From: Tritrichomonas musculus
Lineage: Eukaryota > Parabasalia > Tritrichomonadida > Tritrichomonadidae
Direction: 5' to 3'
Assembly (NCBI GenBank): GCA_039105265.1
Contig: JAPFFF010000003.1
Span: 1,736,001-1,800,000, forward strand
Length of the DNA: 64,000 bases
Both the position numbers and the translations under genes were made by a program. Positions 12,001 through 18,052 of the stretch are shown here, piece by piece. The notes under the pieces were generated by a model that saw only the letters and a list, made by a program, of their open reading frames with translations, was not told the DNA's origin and made no database searches. The first letter of the stretch is position 1, and the number at the start of each line of letters is the position of its first letter.

Positions 12001-12419
12001 AAAAGACAGACAAAAATAAAGATGATGATATTGATAAAAAAGATGATAAACCATCATTCAAATTTGATGATGATCTTGCATTTGAATTTAAAGAAGATAA
12101 TTTGGAAGACCTAATACCAAAGACAGCTCTAATAAATTATGATGATAAACCTAAAAAAGAGAAAAATAAGAAGTCTAAGAAAGAAAGCAGCAAGAAATCT
12201 AAAAAAGAAAAAGACAAACATAAATCTTCAAAAGAAGAAAAATTAGAAGACTTAACACTAATGTCAACTCTAATAGATTATGATGATAAACCTAAAGAAG
12301 ATAGCAATAAGAAGTCTAAGAAAGAAGATAATAAGAAATCTTCAAAAGAAAAAGATAAATCTTCAAAAGAAGAAAAACCTAAAAAAGGGAAATTCTCATT
12401 TTTCAAGAAAAAGAAATGA
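3..12419 (+). CDS. Giant repetitive acidic/lysine-rich protein, 5' partial
   Basis: The frame is open from the first bases of the window (the earliest codons read I-P-N-V-E-Q-K-E-E, nearly repeated just after), so the real start lies to the left. It ends at TGA 12417-12419 after more than 4,100 codons. Composition is dominated by Glu, Lys, Asn, Asp and Ser, and almost all of it should be disordered. I see no globular domain, signal peptide or membrane segment. It is a chain of tandem peptide repeats, listed separately, with His/Lys-rich blocks around 10880-11030 and a polybasic end (FSFFKKKK). Sparse aromatic motifs sit in the charged background: TNDFE, NPIW, AIDWGSMDGDGNG. Repeat units are all multiples of three bases, so the frame survives, which argues for a translated gene. 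I do not recognise the protein; a scaffold or cytoskeleton-associated role would be a guess. Confidence 0.85.
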   Translation: MPNVEQKEELPNIPTIEQKEEQQEGQTANENEETQNEQNAKSKEILVNTQANEPKEDLSTNISEQSNEKENQEPKEAEQETIPANADVSNNTQDELLLKEPQNEQDEGKTTNQTEESKELPDEVTNQLNNQQNEEDINNQAESSKSPALLLVQYNFSVNKAEEEKIEIINDNNPSNHDEITDKNVIHDNEESNQNNELEIKAVNDFEVLHFDEKENKQTKEDTNKPTNEEQNGNSNDLAINTTNDFEVQLFSENESKQNQEENKTNKSKNEDENIINKSNNEESNELKINQTNDFEFIQFENEDEKNSKKEGESENNKLNKEEDINSPNGLEIKTTNDFEYLQFSEEGNKQTKKEENNLADENLNKSSNELEINTTNDFEYPKKKEEEKQPDNQPTKSSNELQINSTNDFELKNLSEEEKKKAKKEDKNQFVYLTNKTNNELEINSTNDFELKDFNEEEKEKAKKEDKNQFVYLTNKTNIELEINSTNDFELKDFSEEEKKQNEKQVAEELNKSSNELHINTTNDFELLRFDSSDNQKAKEENPKKSSNELQINATNDFQINQFISDEKNKQTKVEDQKSNKPSIELQIKSTNNFDLNQLNSEENKQEKEDENKLSNETNKSSIELQIKSTNNFDLNQFNNEESKQAKEEENKLNNEQDKSSIESQVNSTNNYDINQFNNTESKQEKEEEKTNDTQINTNSNELPINSANNFDFNPINQKDKEQEKEEATINKFNNNSIDKPSNDFVTRNQNIHQNEQTNDTTNKQENEETTNEQPEMSLNDSNFHEEKEKAINNLDEDGEEIFDKSKERKLSTNHDDYEEEDQNEIHLLSSSSSSSDNIWSDGKETLAKQKKTNVDDELDDNQNNELINKISTKFSDDEEDNHELKLLDDEEGNLSVDDKIPNKIKKKQTKKKNNDNDEQERKASEIITLNKENEEEDEGEDKNSANKSIILNELDPSLINENQKNYDLEENFNENKKSEEIIKKDKNDSDSVKEDESQNKNMKSSNILSDSEEDADNENDNLFLNDESSNDGLNQGKKEENKSLDMLSYSEEETKKETDSNLITNNEKIEDEILENLNNNENMKDNEEVKSEERENAENNEEVKVEKNEEEKINVEEEEEEKVENNNDEEELNYNEEEEELNNSKEEKINSEKEEEKVENNEEEEKVENNNDEEELNYNEEEELNNSKEEKINSEKEEEKVENNEEEEKVENNEEEEELNNSKEEKINSEEEEEKVVNNWEIEPNSNEEEKVSNSDEEKINNEAEKVDNSKEENLDNIENLNEEENINNDENLIDNRAKDIDNEELNDNDSPEPIENDSQNEEETENKSNNEINKNQNDDDDDESSKQNEEEEEVKKDSDESKRTRERPTFSDDGSEDSNVNKQKDVNPSDSSNKRNTNENPNEKEEDPEQSSSSNTESDREDVENKESAELSYSGQGDNEQEKKKQIFINNDDINKVISDSYDEFVDEEDKKNQEKAKNKEIVKVISDDSDSDSDSWNTQEDEKRKDTKKAANSKEIENIRESSFLPFLLQYEAFGSDEETNEEEEEKHEKKSKKKSKKKSKKSKVDQLPPPPFELDVIPIATPETNPNHEDENNYSNSLYYSDYSSSSADEGETSYRRKRYVSHFVPDKVKFAMAPITNKDPNKITPITQYPLISKTSVPSSLVIKDKDIKMKMESSSSEFEFQPNNNNDKSNSSENQHEQQEEEVESKEITNLENSELNNQTQQNEDIENNEKLENETQNDGNENQNDENKNANQNDENENENQNDENENENQNDENENENQNDENENENQNDENENENQNDENENQNDEKENQNDEKIENEKKKDAKNNEDENSGSDFSYSSYNDQSSDEYNSNEVVENKSKSGKSSKDDNKRGKANSIENNESESKSDEDYISQNYSPESQNEKSENEDYALSYASIESNSAIEQKEQNKLPEKEEKPEENKKESSKKEEDDTGIVSLSLPTKMKSFSNASPSSIDISKSIFSSESDLGKDANNGLANVTSSSEEPWLANKVFKFPTIQKAAPKETDNDNAQNFFTNSLKDKLDIKKIRSREVDSKEEKKKNEKSKEKKKNKKEKEVHKAKKEEEEDNREFETKKNKDIELEKNLNGSLTQINLESPDLSSNESEDDFKGLRLTPIKFKKPKFSVFKPSEHVVNTSDEEQNKILDKKSELKKEKDFADSKKKKKETHKEETNKEEINDKKVTKKEAHKEEVTKEEIHDKKVTKEETHKEGTTKEEANDRDVTKEEIHDKKVTKEIEKKDIKESEDDGKQPIKFTEIEIKDLHTVIQDGDLNSTDSYSDIEIELSGLRPLSSRKKPSKNVALDKEIKKEWESKFLGRTEESNSGNDRADSYPRVESKHKEPEETKEPEETKEPEETKEPEETKEPEETKEPEETKEPEETKEPEETKEPEETKEPEETKEPEETKEPEETKEPEETKEPEETKEPEETKEPEETKEPEENKTETGPVEDKEITLDKQGLTASIDDTMRKESEIQSEKVDNDITKEDNLTKEISNEGNSHSSLRDHSHSSSEGNSHSSLRDHSHSSSEGNSHSSLRDHSNSSSEGNSHSSLRDHSNSSSEGNSHSSLRDHSHSSSEGNSHSSLRDHSHSSSEGNSHSSLEKNGVDTEKEETYEGITDQPNDANEAFENLGAPLLKGSEEKLFSHEEIIHSDALSSHEDASNTNEAPNNTALSSEHNEHLGDKHPLIQKGESEPASSENYSERMTESLTGEPPKYGAKSAELHSESEDKESATKQEDAIELNEEDKDLVKNDLLPTLTEEKIDSKEKEPESPVLPETPESDKDKEGEELDTKETTVTDSSALHETPESDKETVELNEEGNPIWCLQEGESIEVPEEKNDSKEKEPESPVLHETPESDKDKEGEGEELYTKETTVTDSPALHETPESDKDKEGEELYTKETTVTDSPALHETPESDKETVELNEEGNPIWCLQEGESIEVTEEKIDSKEKEPESPVLHETPESDKDKEGEGEELYTKETTATDSPALHETPESEKDESIEVTDEKNDSKEKEPESPALHEIPESDKDKEGEVLDTKETTDTDSPALHETPESDKETVELNEEGNPIWCLQEGESIEVTEEKIDSKEKEPESPVLHETPESDKDKEGEGEELYTKETTATDSPALHETPESEKDESIEITEEKIDPKEKELDSPALHETPESDKETVELNEEGNPIWCLQEGESIEVQNDFDIDSAPANSESMSNPIWAEGTKDKEIKSRVGFAFDDPEASEYEYVLPNKIISHIDQMTESTLCICSKQDIDNFYIESDIEYEESSSEKDISLTTPIGPGETNEENGEEALVEEVAEYYEYLSSEGHSSSRSHNKKEESETVSVVKSHSEEEKVEKSESSEEIFTFEEKTETEPKKDESDKGRSETHESDKGISETHESDKGRSETHESDKGISETHESDKGRSETHESDKGRSETHESDKGRSETHESDKEETHESDKEETHESDKEETHESDKEGTHESDKEGTHESDKEGTHESDKEGTLDDAEKIGAVNLLNFGSSLIPEKLDPTLPADSDNPDIPPPSAPADDPSLSLPQPESASLNPPENESKTKEIKLDDEKAKENAATADDAKVEDGSKTDEVKADDDDDEDSKKKDKHKHHKHKHKHKHRSKDEDSKTEEEDGEGKHKHKHKHRHHKHKNKDEESETDKSKEKDSNAEIKDDKEEEIKNEEEEKEEIKDDKEEIKDDKEEIKDDKEEEKNEKEIGKKQIKPRNRYKGQNKEKVVVKDDEKEKVQINDDKEEKIEIIDNEIKDYENEEIEIKDDEKEAVEIKDDEKEAVEIKDDEKEAVEIKDDEKEEFENKEIDIKDNEKEEDEINDFEKENEEGEKENEEDEKENEEGEKENEEDEKENEEDEKENEEDEKENEEGEKETQEYDPYYSASDPIKDYSEEEQESYSNHSKKNKKKKEKEASVTNNQKKDIFADDVFDTLVKENVVAIDWGSMDGDGNGSDSISFSDSNSKKKKKKSKSQKTDKNKDDDIDKKDDKPSFKFDDDLAFEFKEDNLEDLIPKTALINYDDKPKKEKNKKSKKESSKKSKKEKDKHKSSKEEKLEDLTLMSTLIDYDDKPKEDSNKKSKKEDNKKSSKEKDKSSKEEKPKKGKFSFFKKKK
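588..2148 (+). repeat. 14 degenerate copies of a NELxINxTNDFE peptide repeat
   Basis: Inside the giant protein. Fourteen copies of a core like N-E-L-E-I-N-S-T-N-D-F-E, each followed by a short hydrophobic pair (LKDF, VLHF, NQFN) and then a variable Glu/Lys/Asn linker of roughly 15-40 residues. Later copies drift to I-E-L-Q-I-K-S-T-N-N-F-D. The core is far better kept than the linkers, which suggests selection on a short binding motif rather than recent DNA duplication. Confidence 0.85.
3334..3723 (+). repeat. Glu/Asn-rich internal repeats (EEEKVENN / EELNNSKEEKINSE)
   Basis: Two to three long tandem copies alternating EEEKVENN, DEEELNYNEEE and LNNSKEEKINSE. Near-identical DNA between copies indicates recent expansion inside the giant gene. 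Edges are approximate. Confidence 0.75.
5235..5457 (+). repeat. 27-bp minisatellite coding NQNDENENE
   Basis: About five near-perfect 27-bp units (NQNDENENE) flanked by shorter, degenerate QNDE units, inside the giant gene. Edges are approximate. Confidence 0.8.
6577..6786 (+). repeat. KEE-IHDKKVTKEE repeats
   Basis: Degenerate copies of KEEIHDKKVTKEETHKE-like peptide within the giant protein, highly charged and probably helical or disordered. Edges are approximate. Confidence 0.7.
7098..7403 (+). repeat. 17 x 18-bp tandem repeat coding EPEETK
   Basis: Exactly 17 units of 18 bp read EPEETK (the last is EPEENK). Variation is nearly all silent ACC/ACT at Thr plus one GAA-to-GAG change, so the array expanded recently while the peptide stayed fixed. 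Confidence 0.95.
7563..7874 (+). repeat. 6.5 x 48-bp repeat coding EGNSHSSLRDHSHSSS
   Basis: Six full 48-bp units and a seventh partial one. The peptide is Ser/His-rich, unlike the Glu/Lys background, and could be a phosphorylation-rich or metal-binding segment. Two units carry Asn in place of His. Confidence 0.95.
8340..9630 (+). repeat. Long composite repeats with NPIWCLQEGESIEV module
   Basis: Mosaic of SPALHETPESDKDKEGEE-type and DSKEKEPESP-type peptides punctuated by four copies of NPIWCLQEGESIEV (the preceding ATGAAGAAGG starts at 8521, 8839, 9250 and 9577). Spacings are 318, 411 and 327 bp, all multiples of three. A related NPIWAEG follows near 9685. Trp and Cys are otherwise almost absent from this protein, so the module is probably a ligand or binding motif. 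Confidence 0.9.
10170..10547 (+). repeat. 7 x 30-bp (ESDKGRSETH) then 7 x 24-bp (ESDKEETH) repeats
   Basis: Two adjoining arrays share the ESDK core. Seven 30-bp units run 10170-10379 and seven 24-bp units run 10380-10547. The shorter unit looks like the longer one minus two codons, which then expanded separately. Confidence 0.95.
11362..11696 (+). repeat. EIKDDEKEAV (30 bp) and EKENEEG/D (21 bp) repeats
   Basis: About four 30-bp units coding EIKDDEKEAV lie near 11362-11486, then seven 21-bp units coding EKENEEG or EKENEED at 11550-11696. Very acidic. Confidence 0.85.
12102..12383 (+). repeat. C-terminal 141-bp repeat pair of the giant protein
   Basis: Two 47-residue units start at 12102 and 12243 with LEDL, then a TALINYDDKPK or TLIDYDDKPK core and a Lys/Ser tail. 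The cores are less degenerate than the linkers. Confidence 0.8.
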
Positions 12420-12953
12420 ATTGTACTATTTTTTTTAGAAATGAATTTTATTTGTTTTTATTATAAAAATACAAATCATAACAATGCTTATTTTTTTTTT
12501 TTTTACTTACAGTTCCAATTAATATTTTTTTTTTTTAATCTTTTATATGGAAAATTCATCAGAAATTCTGATTCAGAATTTGCTTTTTTTTTATCATGAA
12601 CGCTAATTCATTATATGAATTGCTTTAAATAAAATCGATAATTTACACAGCGGATGAGATGATTCATTGCAAAGTTTTGGATAAAATAACAGTTTATAGA
12701 ATTAATCTCTCAGCTTTTTTTAATTGAAAAAGTTTTCATAGATTGTTTAATACTTCAACAAATTCAAAATGATGATTCAATTACACAAAATTTTAAATGA
12801 AAAATAAAACTTCTGTTAAAGAACAAAATCAATAAATAATTGATAAATTAATGTTTAAATTTAAAAAATCATAATTATTTGATTTATCAGAATATTTGAA
12901 TAAATCTGTTTGAAAAATTTTTAACAAACAATTATCAAAAATATACTAGACTT
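12420..12953. other. AT-rich intergenic region
   Basis: 534 bp with T-runs after the giant gene's stop and no supported gene. It should hold the 3' end of the giant gene and the promoter of the ubiquilin-like gene. I see no clear TCAYWW motif close to the 12954 start. Confidence 0.6.
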
Positions 12954-14504
12954 ATGTCTGCTCTTTTCGATCATATCAACTCCCCTGATTTCGCGGCAAC
13001 TCTTCAAATCAATGATAGAATTAATTGTACAAAATTTTATGTCAAAGTTCTTCTATCAAATTCTGGCTTAGATCTGAAAAATGATATAGAATGCGAAAAA
13101 AATAATTTATCGGCTGACAGCATTAGGCTTGTATTCTCAGGAAGTCTTCTTAACGACTATTTTAGCCTTTCACATCAAGGAATTAAACACGGCTCAGTTA
13201 TTTTTCTTATACCCAAAAAGGTTTCTAGCCGACGTATAACGCCCTCTGCACAAATGATGCGATTGTCTGAATTAATAGATCGTTACTATTCCTTAATTAG
13301 TGGAAAATTTTCTAAATCTTCTCTTGGATCATTTTCAAAATCTTCTTTATCTCCAAAAACTTATAAGGAACCTATACAAACAAATGATTTACGCAGCATA
13401 GTTAACGAGATATCCGAAATAATTTCAAATCCAATTGTTAAAGCGTCAGCAAGAATATATTCTGAATTTCAGATGAAAATCGAAGAAGCTTATGAAATCG
13501 TTCAATCGAGCAATACATTGCAAAACGGTTTATTCGGGAATAATATTTATTTTTCGTCACTCGCACAAAAAAGTGTTTTATTTGCTGCACGAACTCATGA
13601 TATTGCATTCGATCAAGTTGAATCCACTCCTGAAGGCTTTAGACTTCTCCAATCTATTGTTAAAGATTTTGAACAAAGTAGTAATGGGCCAATCGATAGT
13701 AGTGATTCATCGTTTTTTGCCTCAGGTTTACACTCGAGTGCTATATCATCTCCATCTTCTTGGTATGGTAAAAATAAACAAAAGACAAATATAAATTATA
13801 AAGCAGAAATATCAACTAAACCTCTTCCTCAATGTTGGTGCCGACCAAGTTCCCTTGCATCAAATTCCCCAACATATTTTATGAGTTCCAAATCACCATT
13901 ACTAATGACCAGAACAACAATGCCATCAAACAAATCTTCTCTTAAATCTAGTAACTTTTTATTTTCTCCATCAAAATATGACATTGACCAAAGCCAAAGA
14001 AAATCAGACAATCAACAATCCAATATATTGAATGATAGCTCTCCAACACAATCACACACCTCAATTGATATTCAATCACCGTCCAAATTTACTGAGAAAA
14101 ACATTGAAAAAGATGGAAATATCAATGACGATGGCACACCAACAACCGTAATTCGATCATTATCAGACTCTCAATCCAAAATCAATAAATTAACAAATTC
14201 GTCGTCATCAGCAGTTGCTGCTTCTTCTCCAGCAATTTATGAAATTACTCTTGGCTTATCTGACGTAAATGTTTCACACAAACCGAAAGAAATTTCCAAT
14301 AAAAGTTGTCAAAGTGATGATGATAAATGCAGTGTATCCACAGATGATGATGCAAAAGAGAAATTTGCTATACAGCTTGATACACTAAAGAGTATGGGAT
14401 TTCACGATGAGGAAACAATTTTAAGAGCTTTGATGGAAGCTGATGGAAATGTTCAATTAGCTGCTAGGATCTTGAAACAAAACCCAATGTCAAGTGTCAA
14501 ATAG
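12954..14504 (+). CDS. Ubiquilin/Dsk2-like UBL-STI1-UBA protein
   Basis: 516 aa from ATG 12954. Residues 1-92 look like a divergent ubiquitin-like domain (IRLVFSGSLLNDYFSLSHQGIKHGSVIFLI aligns in pattern with the ubiquitin beta-grasp LIFAGKxLxD...L...I...S). Around residues 200-246, a helical stretch containing VESTPEGFRLLQSIVKDFE matches in layout the ubiquilin STI1 segment (LESIPGGxxALRRMYTDIQ). A Ser-rich disordered linker follows. Residues ~470-512 are a good UBA domain (LKSMGFHDEETILRALMEA, then GNVQLAARIL). Ubiquilins carry ubiquitinated or hydrophobic clients to the proteasome through the UBL and UBA domains. The family assignment rests on domain order and motif resemblance; Rad23-like is less likely because there is one UBA only and the STI1-like part is present. 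Confidence 0.8.
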   Translation: MSALFDHINSPDFAATLQINDRINCTKFYVKVLLSNSGLDLKNDIECEKNNLSADSIRLVFSGSLLNDYFSLSHQGIKHGSVIFLIPKKVSSRRITPSAQMMRLSELIDRYYSLISGKFSKSSLGSFSKSSLSPKTYKEPIQTNDLRSIVNEISEIISNPIVKASARIYSEFQMKIEEAYEIVQSSNTLQNGLFGNNIYFSSLAQKSVLFAARTHDIAFDQVESTPEGFRLLQSIVKDFEQSSNGPIDSSDSSFFASGLHSSAISSPSSWYGKNKQKTNINYKAEISTKPLPQCWCRPSSLASNSPTYFMSSKSPLLMTRTTMPSNKSSLKSSNFLFSPSKYDIDQSQRKSDNQQSNILNDSSPTQSHTSIDIQSPSKFTEKNIEKDGNINDDGTPTTVIRSLSDSQSKINKLTNSSSSAVAASSPAIYEITLGLSDVNVSHKPKEISNKSCQSDDDKCSVSTDDDAKEKFAIQLDTLKSMGFHDEETILRALMEADGNVQLAARILKQNPMSSVK

Positions 14505-14740
14505 GCATTGTTTGTATTAGATATTATCTATTGTTTTATTTATTTTTATTTTGCGAATTCGTATGACTTCTTTCATGTTTTATAAAATTTTTCGAGTATT
14601 TTTTTTTTTTTTTTTTTGTTAACTATATTTGAATTTTAACGGACATTCTTTTTTTTGAATGAAAACATAAATAATAATACAATAGATATTAGCAAAAACG
14701 GATTCTTTACAAAACAATACCATAAATAATTTTAAAACAA
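14505..14740. other. Convergent intergenic region
   Basis: 236 bp between tail-to-tail genes, with a T-run near 14600. Probably only 3' ends; no gene seen. Confidence 0.6.
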
Positions 14741-15907
14741 TCATGTGGCACTTGCATTTGGCAGTAGTTCTGATGATATACTATCTTTGAAAATTATTAG
14801 AGAGTTAGGATTAAGTGACTTTGTTCCCTTTTTAATCATATTTACCATTTGTTTATCAGATGAATAAGGATTTTCAGGTTCTTCAATTGTATAGGGTCGA
14901 CGATAAACAAGTTCATTTTCGTTTGGATCTATGCTAATTTCCCAATTATCCGTATCTTCTTCAATTGGAGAGACTTTTTTGACACAACACATACCTTTTT
15001 GATGTAAAACAATAACCATAATTATTATAACAATTAAAAAAGCCAATGCAAATACAGCAATAATAATCAAAAGAAGTGATTTGTCGAATTTGTATTTAAT
15101 TCGTCCCGTTATTATCCTATCTTTTTCATTCAAAATTTGATGAATTTTAGTTATGCGGTTAAAATCTCTGTCCATTCCACTGTTTAGTGAATAATTATAC
15201 TTTTCTTCATTCATTTGAATTTGGAAGTTATTAAGATCATCATTCGAAGCATCCCATTCTATCAAAGTCGGTGAAGCAAATTTAACAACATTTACTTTGG
15301 TTTGTTGAGAAGGGTCATTATTGTTATTATTTTCAATAATTTGTTCAAATGAAGTATTTTGATTTGATGTGAATTTCAAAGAATGCTTCTTTTCAATAGT
15401 TTCATCATATTTGAATTGGGCTTCAAAAGGAAAACCAGAAAAATAACAAATATGAGTTTTTGGCTTTGTGATGTGACCCAATGAATGTAAATTATAATCT
15501 AGAGCAGAAATCAATTTTTCAGGAAAATTTGATACAATTTGGACATCACAATTATCTGGAAAGGAAACAAACGATACCGAAAATGGTGATTTAGAATCTT
15601 GCATTTTGAAGTTTATTATGTTGTCTTGCTCAGTTGGTAGAAAGTAATAACCAAGTGACTTTTTATTTAATTTGAGGCTCGTTTTTGATGAGCCTGATTT
15701 AACCGATACAGATGCAGCAGCATTATTCATAAATATTGCAGCACTTTTATTTGAAATTTTAATACAGTATTCGTAATTCTTTGGAAATCGATGATTTTTT
15801 TCGTTTGTGAATGTATAAATTAAATTCTTTTTGTTGCTTATTTCAATCATCTCCATGCATGATGCATTTATATGATTAAAAAATAAGGAAAGAAGAAAGA
15901 GAAGCAT
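14741..15907 (-). CDS. Type I membrane protein, unknown function
   Basis: 388 aa. I place the start at ATG 15907-15905. An upstream in-frame TTG at 15913 is not a credible eukaryotic start. The N-terminus MLLFLLSLFFNHINASC is a signal peptide. The ectodomain of about 255 residues has a few Cys and a jelly-roll/beta-rich look, but I recognise no family. One transmembrane helix (about residues 270-298, LLLIIIAVFALAFLIVIIIM) is followed by a stop-transfer CVKK-containing stretch and a tail of about 85 residues that is acidic with several Tyr (ELVYRRPYTIEEPENPYSSD) and may hold sorting signals. Trichomonads encode many such surface or lysosomal single-pass proteins. It runs tail-to-tail with the ubiquilin-like gene. 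Confidence 0.8.
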   Translation of the reverse strand: MLLFLLSLFFNHINASCMEMIEISNKKNLIYTFTNEKNHRFPKNYEYCIKISNKSAAIFMNNAAASVSVKSGSSKTSLKLNKKSLGYYFLPTEQDNIINFKMQDSKSPFSVSFVSFPDNCDVQIVSNFPEKLISALDYNLHSLGHITKPKTHICYFSGFPFEAQFKYDETIEKKHSLKFTSNQNTSFEQIIENNNNNDPSQQTKVNVVKFASPTLIEWDASNDDLNNFQIQMNEEKYNYSLNSGMDRDFNRITKIHQILNEKDRIITGRIKYKFDKSLLLIIIAVFALAFLIVIIIMVIVLHQKGMCCVKKVSPIEEDTDNWEISIDPNENELVYRRPYTIEEPENPYSSDKQMVNMIKKGTKSLNPNSLIIFKDSISSELLPNASAT

Positions 15908-16070
15908 TTGCAATTTATATTTAGATTATTTGAATTGCAATTTAAATCTGCTCTTATTCTCAAATCCAATTGAAAAAGCCGAAGAAATTTCAAACCTTTA
16001 TATAGAAATTATATTTTACAACACTTTTTTTTTGAATGACTAATATAAAAGGTTCTGAGAGAAATTTTAC

Positions 16071-16947
16071 TTACGTTTAAAGGTCGTACAACTGAATTTT
16101 AACAGTAAAACTCAATGATTGGTTTGTTTAAACTAATTATATTTTATTATAATAATAATAATCAGTTTTATAAATATTTGCATCGTACAAAATTCAAATT
16201 AAAATAAAAACTAAAAGGATATAAGTATATATTAAATTTTCTTCAGAAAATAAATTTGAGTATTTTATCTCAATTTATTTTAATTATTTTTGATAAGAGT
16301 TTTATAACACTTTATAAAAATTTAGAATAGCGATAACTTTTTATATAATTTATTTTAATCATTAGTTCTTTTGATATCTTTTTATATGCTTTTAAAACAT
16401 TAAGTGTTATATAAAAATAGTTATTATTATTGAAAAAAAAAATTCATTTTTTAGCTAAAAATGCAGAAAAATTGAATTTGTTGAATTATTAAATGATGAT
16501 TTTAAAAAAATTGGACGTTACAGGAGCCAAATGACGAATACAATTTTATTTATATGCATTTACTTTCTAATATATTTGAATTTCATTCTAAATCAAATGT
16601 CAGTTTTTTCTAAAAATGAAGATTTAGTTGATTGGTTTCATAAATATAAAAAGTTTAATATTTCAATTACTGAAGGATTTCGTCAAAAAGTAAAATATTA
16701 TTTGTATAACACATAGTATATCCATTCAAATGACATCTATATTTTTTAAATGATGCAAATATATAAGAAATCGATATATATTGAATTTTAATTAAAGTCT
16801 TTATTTCAACCATTACATTTTATAATATTGGATATAAAATATATAAATTATATATTATAATTATTAAATAAATTATTTATTAAGATAAATATAAATTTAT
16901 TTAATTTTATTTTTTATTCAATTTAGTTGTACGACCTTTTTACGTTT
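16071..16947. mobile_element. Short TIR DNA transposon remnant with 8-bp target duplication
   Basis: The element spans 16079-16939 (861 bp). It opens with AAAGGTCGTACAACTGAATT and closes with the reverse complement of AAAGGTCGTACAACTAAATT, so the terminal inverted repeats match over 19 of 20 bases. The direct repeat TTACGTTT flanks it exactly (16071-16078 and 16940-16947); it can be read as 9 bp if the next A is included, at the cost of TIR symmetry. Target duplications of 8-9 bp fit hAT, Mutator-like or Merlin elements. The interior is AT-rich without a transposase, so it is non-autonomous (MITE-like) or decayed. Near-intact TIRs and a perfect duplication suggest a fairly recent insertion. 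Confidence 0.85.
16531..16716 (+). CDS. Small hypothetical ORF inside the TIR element
   Basis: 61 codons from ATG 16531. It has a hydrophobic N-terminus (ILFICIYFLIYLNFIL) then a basic, helical tail. It lies wholly in the transposon remnant. It may be chance in AT-rich DNA, a relic of an element gene, or captured sequence; no transposase motif is visible. Confidence 0.2.
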   Translation: MTNTILFICIYFLIYLNFILNQMSVFSKNEDLVDWFHKYKKFNISITEGFRQKVKYYLYNT

Positions 16948-17278
16948 ACGAATTCTCAATTTTTCGGTCATATATTGAAAAAAATATGGTCATGAAATTT
17001 CATATATGATATTATCATAAGTTATCAAAAATCGTAGCAAAGAAAAAAGTTTTGCATTGAATTCATAATTTCTCAATATCAGGCCAAATTATAATTCAAT
17101 TTCATCCAATAGTAAATCTGTCTAATTGTAAAACTATCAATACAAATAGAAATAATGTTTTAAAGAACTCTTTGTAATAACATTCTAAAATACCATAATC
17201 TTTCGTATATTTTTATATATAAATATTAATAACATAAACTCAGATGGCTTGACCTAATTGAAAATAAAAAAAAGTGCA
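16948..17278. other. AT-rich intergenic region
   Basis: 331 bp between the transposon remnant and the 3' end of the coiled-coil gene. I see no gene or clear signal in it. Confidence 0.5.
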
Positions 17279-17611
17279 TTATTCATTAGATGATTTGGCC
17301 ATTTCTTCAGCTTTTAATGAATCGAGCAATTCTTGAAGGCGTGCTTGTTGCTGATTAATTGAAGCTATCTCAAGTTCCAAGCTGCGCTTTTGCTTTTTCA
17401 ATTGATCCCTCTCATTAAGTGACGCTTCATATTGATCTGCTAGAAATTCATATCTTTCAATTAGCTCTTCTCGAGATTGCGAATAAGAAGATCCCTTTTC
17501 TTCGGAAAAAGATGATGATCTAGTTATTGTTTTGACCTGTGGAGGTACTGGAAACGGCTCTTTCCCCATACTTTTCCTTTTTGATGGCGTCCTTTTATTT
17601 GTCTGATCCAT
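17279..17611 (-). CDS. Small coiled-coil protein
   Basis: 110 aa from ATG 17611. Residues 1-45 are basic, with Ser/Pro and several KR clusters (TPSKRKSMGK). Residues ~48-105 form one long amphipathic helix with heptad spacing of Leu, Ile and Ala (ELIERYEFLADQYEASLNER, then LELEIASINQQQARLQELL), a probable dimeric coiled coil. The length and layout are complete, with no membrane segment. I do not recognise a family; a small adaptor or cytoskeletal protein is possible. Confidence 0.7.
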   Translation of the reverse strand: MDQTNKRTPSKRKSMGKEPFPVPPQVKTITRSSSFSEEKGSSYSQSREELIERYEFLADQYEASLNERDQLKKQKRSLELEIASINQQQARLQELLDSLKAEEMAKSSNE

Positions 17612-18052
17612 TTTAAATTTTCTTCTCCCTTTGAAAATAAAGAAATTTTTAACGTCATTTTTTCGACCTTAAGGTTCAATCATAAAATAAGAGTAACAAT
17701 TTCATTATTTAGGTTAAATTTTCATTCTTTTTCCTTTTTTGCAAGTGCTAGCAACAACTTTTTTAATCAAATGAATGCAAATCCAAGATATTTTTCTCTC
17801 TAAAATGTTTTTAAAAGAATAATTAGTAAATTAAACATAAAGTGAAGACAAAATATTACTTGTGATGGAAATGAATTATATTGAAAAATTATGAATTTTT
17901 TTTATTCATTATTGACAAACCAAGTATGGAAAACAACATCGTTTATGAATATTAGATCATATGCACTAATAAAATTTTTAATCTAATAAATATAAATTAT
18001 AATTTTGAAAAAATATTATAAATTTAATAACAGAAAAAATAAGTAAAATACA
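17612..18052. other. AT-rich intergenic region
   Basis: 441 bp with no gene. It must hold the promoter of the minus-strand coiled-coil gene and the 3' end of the winged-helix gene. Confidence 0.5.
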
